Assembly: GCA_032690845.1 (NCBI GenBank)
Contig: CM064427.1
Span: forward strand, 12,287,501-12,351,500
Reading direction: 5' to 3'
Length of the DNA stretch: 64,000 bases
DNA from: Eleusine coracana subsp. coracana
Taxonomy: Eukaryota > Streptophyta > Magnoliopsida > Poales > Poaceae
Position numbers and translations under genes: made by a program. Below the pieces are notes generated by a model. The model saw only the letters and a program-made list of their open reading frames with translations. It made no database searches and had not been told where the DNA came from. Below, one piece after another: positions 59,590 through 64,000 of this stretch. The number at the start of each line of letters is the position of its first letter. Positions within the stretch are counted from its first letter, which is position 1.

Positions 59590-60116
59590 TCAATCACTGA
59601 TAACATTGAAGGAGAACTTGGACAGCAGGCTTGGAATCCCAGATATGATTGGGCCATAAACCTGCAGATGATGGTCAATTAAACGTTAAGAGGAACAATC
59701 CACCATGAACTCCTGAAAGTCGGCTAACAGCTTCATGTTCCTCGGAATAATTTGATGCATTCCTTCAAGCAACAAGGGGATCGAACAATTAGCTTATCCA
59801 GTAGTATGAAGCAAAGGACAAGAAAATAAGCACACTACTAGAAATGCTACTGAAAATTGGAGAAAGAAATGTGTATACCTTGGGCGCACGGAAGCTTGGA
59901 GGCATGTATGGAAACGGCACGGCCTCGAGTTCAGATCTCTACCACATTCCAATGCACGCCCCCACCTAGTGAATGATCGGCGCGATGTGGGAGGGCTGAG
60001 CACCGGCCGCGAGATGAGGGAGAGCTGCGCGGCGCCGCCAGGATGAGGATGTCTGCGCCGCGACGCAACTGCAGAGCGGCGGCAGCGGGACGCGGCCATG
60101 GTGCGTGATGCCAGTG
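59590..60116 (-). other. Possible small gene with an organelle-type presequence, in the MULE-like element
   Basis: From the ATG at about 60100 the minus strand reads MAASRCRRSAVASRRRHPHP, GGAAQLSLISRPVLSPPTSR and RSFTRW. This stretch is rich in Arg and Ser and free of acidic residues, as in mitochondrial or plastid targeting peptides. A donor-like CTAG/GTGGGG follows at about 59970. A later acceptor-like CATCTGCAG at about 59662 opens VYGPIISGIPSLLSKFSFNV and a stop near 59597 in one phase. I cannot name the family; linkage of the two segments is inferred. Confidence 0.35.
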
Positions 60117-60849
60117 GCTTGATGAGGAACAGCGAGGGAGGATGCAATGAGGGCGCCGCCTCGATGCGGAACTGCGGCGAGCCACCGGGGCGGTGACGGG
60201 TGGTTCCGTGCGCGAGAGCAAGGAGGATTCGATCGGGAACGACGACTCAACAACGTTGGAAAAGAAAATTACCACTCTACCCCTGGTGACATATAATGTA
60301 AATACATGGATAAATGAACCAATTACATTACTATCCTCAAAATCACAACCAGTAATTTACTGATTATAATATATACACAAAAGTCCTCTAATATAAATGT
60401 GCAAGCAACGCAGCAGTGCAGTGTGTAATAAGTGCACACTTGGAGGCCATCTTCTCTGAATTTGCACGATACGACGAATGTTTTTTTTTTTTTTTGACAG
60501 CACGATGGATGTTGATTGGGTCGTAGGTAGAAATTACCTGGCACTAAACATCAATCCCTTTGCTTTTGTACTCAACGTAGAGGCTCCTGGACAACTGAGC
60601 AACATACCTACTAACGGAGTTGGAATTACGCTCGAGTATACGAAGTTTGCAAGAAGTATAGCATGCTGGGGACATGGAGGAGCACATTAAACGTACCGTT
60701 TGGTGGAAGCGTATATGGTGTAGAGCGGGAAGGAAAGGACGGCCTCGACGCTGAGCCCATGTTCACGACGGCGCCTCTCCCCCGCGCTATCATCCAGGCA
60801 ACACCGCCGCAGTCACTTCCGTCACGACCCACAGGTTGACTCTGTATCA

Positions 60850-61863
60850 TGTTGGATAAATTAGCATTTTTAATTTTATATTAATTTAGAAATAAATTAT
60901 AAGTATAATTAATAGATTCTATGATAAACTAGACAAGTCTACGCAAGATCTAAACAGGTCTATAAGGTCAGACAAAAGCATAGCATTTACCATACTAGCA
61001 ACATCCATCATAGATAACAGATCACGAAAGCTAGTATGAAAGACATGGTTTGAGATAAGAGTACGTATGTTTCCTTTTGGACTGGGTAGAGGAGGCGGCG
61101 ACGATATGCAGCACCGTCACGTTGTTGGCGATGGCGGGTGAGACCAACTTAACAACGAGGAAGACGAGTCGTGGCGACGAGCTTGACGAAGACGAGGAAG
61201 CGATCGAGCAGTCACGCAGAGCGCTTCCCAAAAACCTTATTCGCCCTCTTCCGGTGCAAGACCGCAGAGAACGACGGTTCCGGAGACCTGCTCTCCTGTT
61301 CGCCGGTGCACGCCGACGATCGGGATGGAGAAGTCTTGGCGGCGTAATAGTAGCGAGAGGCAAAACCCTAGGCGATTGCGTAATATGATTTGCGGCGACA
61401 CCCGTACGCAAATATATGGAGGAACCGCTAGGGTTGGGCGTTCCGCAACCGAATCGGTTACCATATTAATACGTCGGTTTACATAACCAAATATAAGAAA
61501 ATATATGGAACACACAGCAAAAAGAAAGTGCAAAAGGAAGCCACGTCCCCGCAAGGCAAGGGACCGAATTTCGGCGGACCATTCACGCAGGTGATGCGCG
61601 GCCGCGCCCATCGCCCACGCCACGTCCCGTCCGGTCCGGCCCGGCGAGGCGAGGTGAGCGAGCGCGCGTGTGTGTTCTTCCTTCTTCTCATTCACACACT
61701 TGCAAGAGATGCTAGAGTAACCAACCTTATAAGTTGGACTCCCTCCACCTCCACTAGCAATATAGGACTAAACCTTTGCACTCTCACCACTCATGAATGG
61801 GCGTTTGAGATTTTTCAGGAATTATTGTGAATATTAATGGGCCAAGCCCATATAATTCCAGCA
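60850..61863 (-). repeat. 3' LTR of a Ty1/copia element
   Basis: 1014 bp. On the minus strand it starts TGCTGGAATTATATGGGCTT at 61863, directly after the purine-rich GGTGGGGGAT, and ends AATTTATCCAACA at 60850. The flank TATCA (60845-60849) is one half of the expected 5-bp target duplication; the other half lies outside the window. Open frames at 61031-61411 and 61237-61695 fall inside the LTR and are not treated as genes. Confidence 0.85.
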
Positions 61864-62401
61864 ATCCCCCACCAGATCTCAAAGTCTCAGCTAGACTTTG
61901 CCTTAACCCACTGTTGTTTAAGATACCAGTGTTTTCAGTAGAGACTGTTAAGTTGAACTTCCACCTAGAACAATAAGCTACACTCATTCACAACTTGAAT
62001 AATGGACTATGCCTTGAATTACAAGTTTTGTGCAAATAAGTTTCACTGCTGTCATAACTGATACTAGACCTCCAGTAGGCTTCTCCGCGGGTGGAGCATA
62101 TAGGTCATACTCCCATGGTCTTTTATGAGCTTAATAGAGATACTCAAATCTCATAGATTGCGACCTTACAATAATCAGGCTCATATAGATGTATTCATTC
62201 AAGAATATTTTGTAGGACAATATCTTCGCTATTTAAAGTTAACTGAATATATTAAGACAACAACTAATCTGCCATACAGATATCGAGAGTAATGCATCGC
62301 TTCTCGAGTGGGTTATAAAAGGTTACTCTCATGCTAACCAATAGCTTGTTCTTTCCAGGTCCTACTTCATGGGATCTCCGATCACATAGGTTGAGTTACT
62401 A

Positions 62402-62755
62402 CTATGGAATAGCACATATGGGTCTCATACCCATCTCCTTCGATGCACTGCCTATCACATTACGTGACAGCCCCTTGGTGAATTGAGCTGCCAGGTTCTC
62501 GTCAGTTGAAATATATTCTACTGATATGACTCTGAAGTTTCTTATTTTCCTGACAAACTTCAAATGTCTCTTAATATGTCTTGATGACTTCATATTGTTC
62601 TTAGAATTGTGTACTTTAACTATCACAATTTGATTGTCACAATTCATGAGGATTGCCGGCACAGATTTCTCGACAATAGGCAAGTCCATCAAGAGCTCAC
62701 GTAGCCAATCGGCCTCAGCTGTAGCTGTATCTAGTGTGGTAAGCTCTGCTTCCAT
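62402..62755 (-). pseudogene. copia RNase H
   Basis: C-terminal RNase H of the copia polyprotein. MEAELTTLDTATAEADWLRE carries the catalytic Glu in the usual S/M-x-x-E-A/Y-x-x-L context. ILMNCDNQIVIVKVHNSKNN gives the third acidic residue, followed by SSRHIKRHLKFVR and TDENLAAQFTKGL. The part joining it to RT (62760-63200) is in other frames with stops (for example DSNWISDADELYAMSGYA near 62870-62820). Confidence 0.85.
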
Positions 62756-63204
62756 GGTAGACCTTGTTAAAATGGTCTGTTTGCATGATCTTCATGAAAC
62801 AGCAGCACCACCAAGAGTAAATGCATATCCACTCATGGCATACAGCTCGTCAGCATCAGATATCCAATTAGAATCACTATAGCCCTCTAGTACTGCTGAA
62901 TATCTAGAATAATAAATTCCATAATTCATAGTACCAACTAAATAGTGCATTACCCGCTCAAGCGCATGCTAAAGATCATCTCCCGGACAAGAAGTAAACC
63001 GGCTCAGTTTGCTCATAGCAAACGAGATGTCAGGCCTAGTAGCATAACTAAATACATAAGTGATCCGATTATCTGAGAATATCTTAATTGGTCTCTGCCA
63101 ATTCTCTTATTCTTTCGAAGGATCAAGCTGGGACCATAAAGAGTTAGAGAAGGCTTGCTATCCTTGTAACCAAAACGGTTCAAGAGCTTCTCAACATAAT
63201 GAGA

Positions 63205-63989
63205 TTACGTAAGAGTAATCTCATTCTCTACTTTGATTAGCTTGATGTTCAAGATAACATCAGCCTCACCCGGATCCTTCATACCAAAGCTTTGGCACAA
63301 AAAAGTCTTGACCTTATTGATCATATCAAAATTTGTTCCAAAGATGAGTATGTCATCAACATACAAGCACAGTATAACTCCCTGACCCCCACCATGGCGG
63401 TAGTACACACATTTATAAGCCTCATTGACTGAAAAGCCTGCTGCTAGAAGTGTTGAATCAAATTTCTCATGCCACTGCTTAGGAGCTTGCTTCAGATCAT
63501 ACAAAGACTTCAACAACTTACACACCTTGTCTTCTTGACCCTTTATAACAAATCCATCCGGCTGATCCATATAGATTTCCTCATCCAACTCTCCATTAAG
63601 GAAAGCTATCTTAACGTCCATCTGATGAACGATAAGACCATGTGAGGCAGCCAGAGCAAGTAATACACGAATAGTGGTCAGTCTAGCAACAGGTGAATAA
63701 GTATAAAAGAAGCCTTCGCCTTCTTTCTGAGTATAACCCTTAGCCACAAATCAAGCCTTATACTTGTCAATAGTACCATCAGGCTTAAGCTTTTTCTTGA
63801 ACACCCATTTACAACCCACAGGTTTACAACCATATGGTCTGTCGACAACTTCTCAAGTTCCATTAGAAAGAATAGAGTCCATCTCACTATGGACAGCTTC
63901 TTTCCAGTCATCTGCATCAGAAGATGCATATGCCTCTGAAATGGTTGTAGGAGTGTCATCCACAAGATAAACAGTGAAATCATCACCAA
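63205..63989 (-). pseudogene. copia reverse transcriptase
   Basis: RT of the copia element. At the 5' side, SEAYASSDADDWKEAVHSEM and CKWVFKKKLKPDGTIDKYKA are readable, with two stops: one after LSNGT (Trp expected) and one after KYKA (Arg expected). From 63747 a 180-codon open frame follows: AKGYTQKEGEGFFYTYSPVA, MDVKIAFLNGELDEEIYMDQ, LLKSLYDLKQAPKQWHEKFD and the catalytic LCLYVDDILIFG, up to GEADVILNIKL. The domain is nearly complete, so the element decayed fairly recently, but it is not functional as read. Confidence 0.9.
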
Positions 63990-64000
63990 AAGACTTTGCA

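Larger units (their letters stand above)
58040..60395. mobile_element. MULE-like non-autonomous element in the KCR-like intron
   Basis: The two ends are imperfect inverted repeats. The left reads AAGAGGATTTTTATGG at about 58046 and AGTAATTATTGGTTGTAATT at about 58075. The right, on the minus strand from about 60393, reads TAGAGGACTTTTGTG and AGTAAATTACTGGTTGTGAT. The match extends over at least 55 bp. No transposase is inside. The inner part has GC-rich, exon-like segments next to each end (58255-58620 plus, 60230-59975 minus). I could not find a matching 9-bp target duplication, so the Mutator assignment is tentative. Confidence 0.55.
57600..60849 (-). pseudogene. Very-long-chain 3-oxoacyl-CoA reductase-like (KCR, SDR family), 3' exons, broken
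   Basis: The 3' part of a beta-ketoacyl-CoA reductase-like gene; the intact enzyme reduces 3-oxoacyl-CoA in very-long-chain fatty-acid elongation at the ER. Three exons are readable on the minus strand. Exon A (about 60840-60697) reads VTAAVLPGMIARGRGAVVNM, a Gly-Ser, then after a frameshift VEAVLSFPLYTIYASTK with the SDR catalytic Y-x-x-x-K; its donor is GTACGT. Exon B (60607-60538) reads RYVAQLSRSLYVEYKSKGID, with one base missing near its end and donor GTAATT. Exon C (57887-57600), after CTCTTGCAG, reads APFFVATWMVPRSALPMVLV ... TYARAAARWIGYG ... RRQRAEIQKIKAA and then the stop. The Rossmann-fold half is absent; a copia LTR abuts exon A within about ten bases. A MULE-like element occupies the intron between B and C. 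Frameshifts make it a pseudogene. Confidence 0.82.
60850..64000 (-). mobile_element. Ty1/copia retrotransposon, 3' part, runs off the window
   Basis: The 3' LTR, polypurine tract, RNase H and RT regions are in the window, all on the minus strand. Integrase, gag and the 5' LTR should lie beyond 64000. The order RT then RNase H next to the 3' LTR, with no integrase between, is that of Ty1/copia. The insertion is into the KCR-like gene, immediately upstream of its exon A. Confidence 0.88.

Noticed and set aside
61031..61695. Two open frames on the minus strand
   Set aside because: They fall wholly inside the copia 3' LTR.
1..64000. CRISPR arrays, operons, phage or defence systems
   Set aside because: All repeats seen are plant transposon termini, minisatellites or microsatellites; gene structure and families are those of a grass nucleus.

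Overview
The window is nuclear DNA of a grass (Poaceae, probably a large-genome panicoid; the species cannot be fixed from sequence alone). The evidence is the gene families and the repeat content: an L-type lectin receptor kinase pair, plant-type CACTA, MuDR, L1-type LINE, Ty1/copia and Ty3/gypsy elements of the TAT and Tekay types, plant GT-AG introns, and GC-rich exons in AT-rich intergenic DNA. Roughly 80 % is transposable elements, most of them nested and broken. I see no rRNA, tRNA, CRISPR or prokaryotic feature.

Layout. 0-2.4 kb: a decayed MuDR transposase and a minisatellite. 2.66-6.78 kb: a small minus-strand GRF-zinc-finger-like gene split by a 3.6-kb solo LTR. 7.6-8.6 kb: the 3' end of an L1-type LINE. 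8.8-15.0 kb: a tandem pair of lectin receptor kinase genes on the minus strand; the proximal copy is a pseudogene and the distal copy (12882-14906) is the only clearly intact host gene in the window. 15.2-30.4 kb: a large CACTA element carrying a TNP2-type transposase and a second gene (transposase_24, proline-rich linker, Ulp1-like protease), both decayed, with an old LTR inserted near its left end.

30.47-56.34 kb: a gypsy element of the TAT lineage (0.69-kb LTRs, gag, protease, RT, two RNase H domains, integrase, a ~110-bp tandem repeat and an antisense accessory ORF). A complete 14-kb Tekay-type chromovirus (31189-45183, minus strand, 3.5-kb LTRs) has inserted just behind its primer-binding site. 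The Tekay-type LTRs belong to the same family as the solo LTR at 3-6.6 kb and are distantly related to the LTR inside the CACTA element. By eye the inner LTR pair is somewhat more similar (about 90 % in a sampled stretch) than the outer pair (about 87 %), which fits the nesting order.

57.6-60.85 kb: the 3' exons of a very-long-chain 3-oxoacyl-CoA reductase-like gene on the minus strand, broken by frameshifts, by a ~2.35-kb MULE-like non-autonomous element in an intron, and by a Ty1/copia element at its 5' side. The copia 3' LTR is at 60850-61863 and its RNase H and RT regions run to the right edge, so this element continues outside the window.

The genes do not form a pathway; the region is a record of successive insertions into a gene-poor interval. 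Nothing here is a clearly new system. The most interesting signals are the accessory ORFs of the two gypsy elements, apparent splice acceptors directly before the Tekay accessory ORF and gag, and a tandem repeat whose hairpin shows paired base changes between units.
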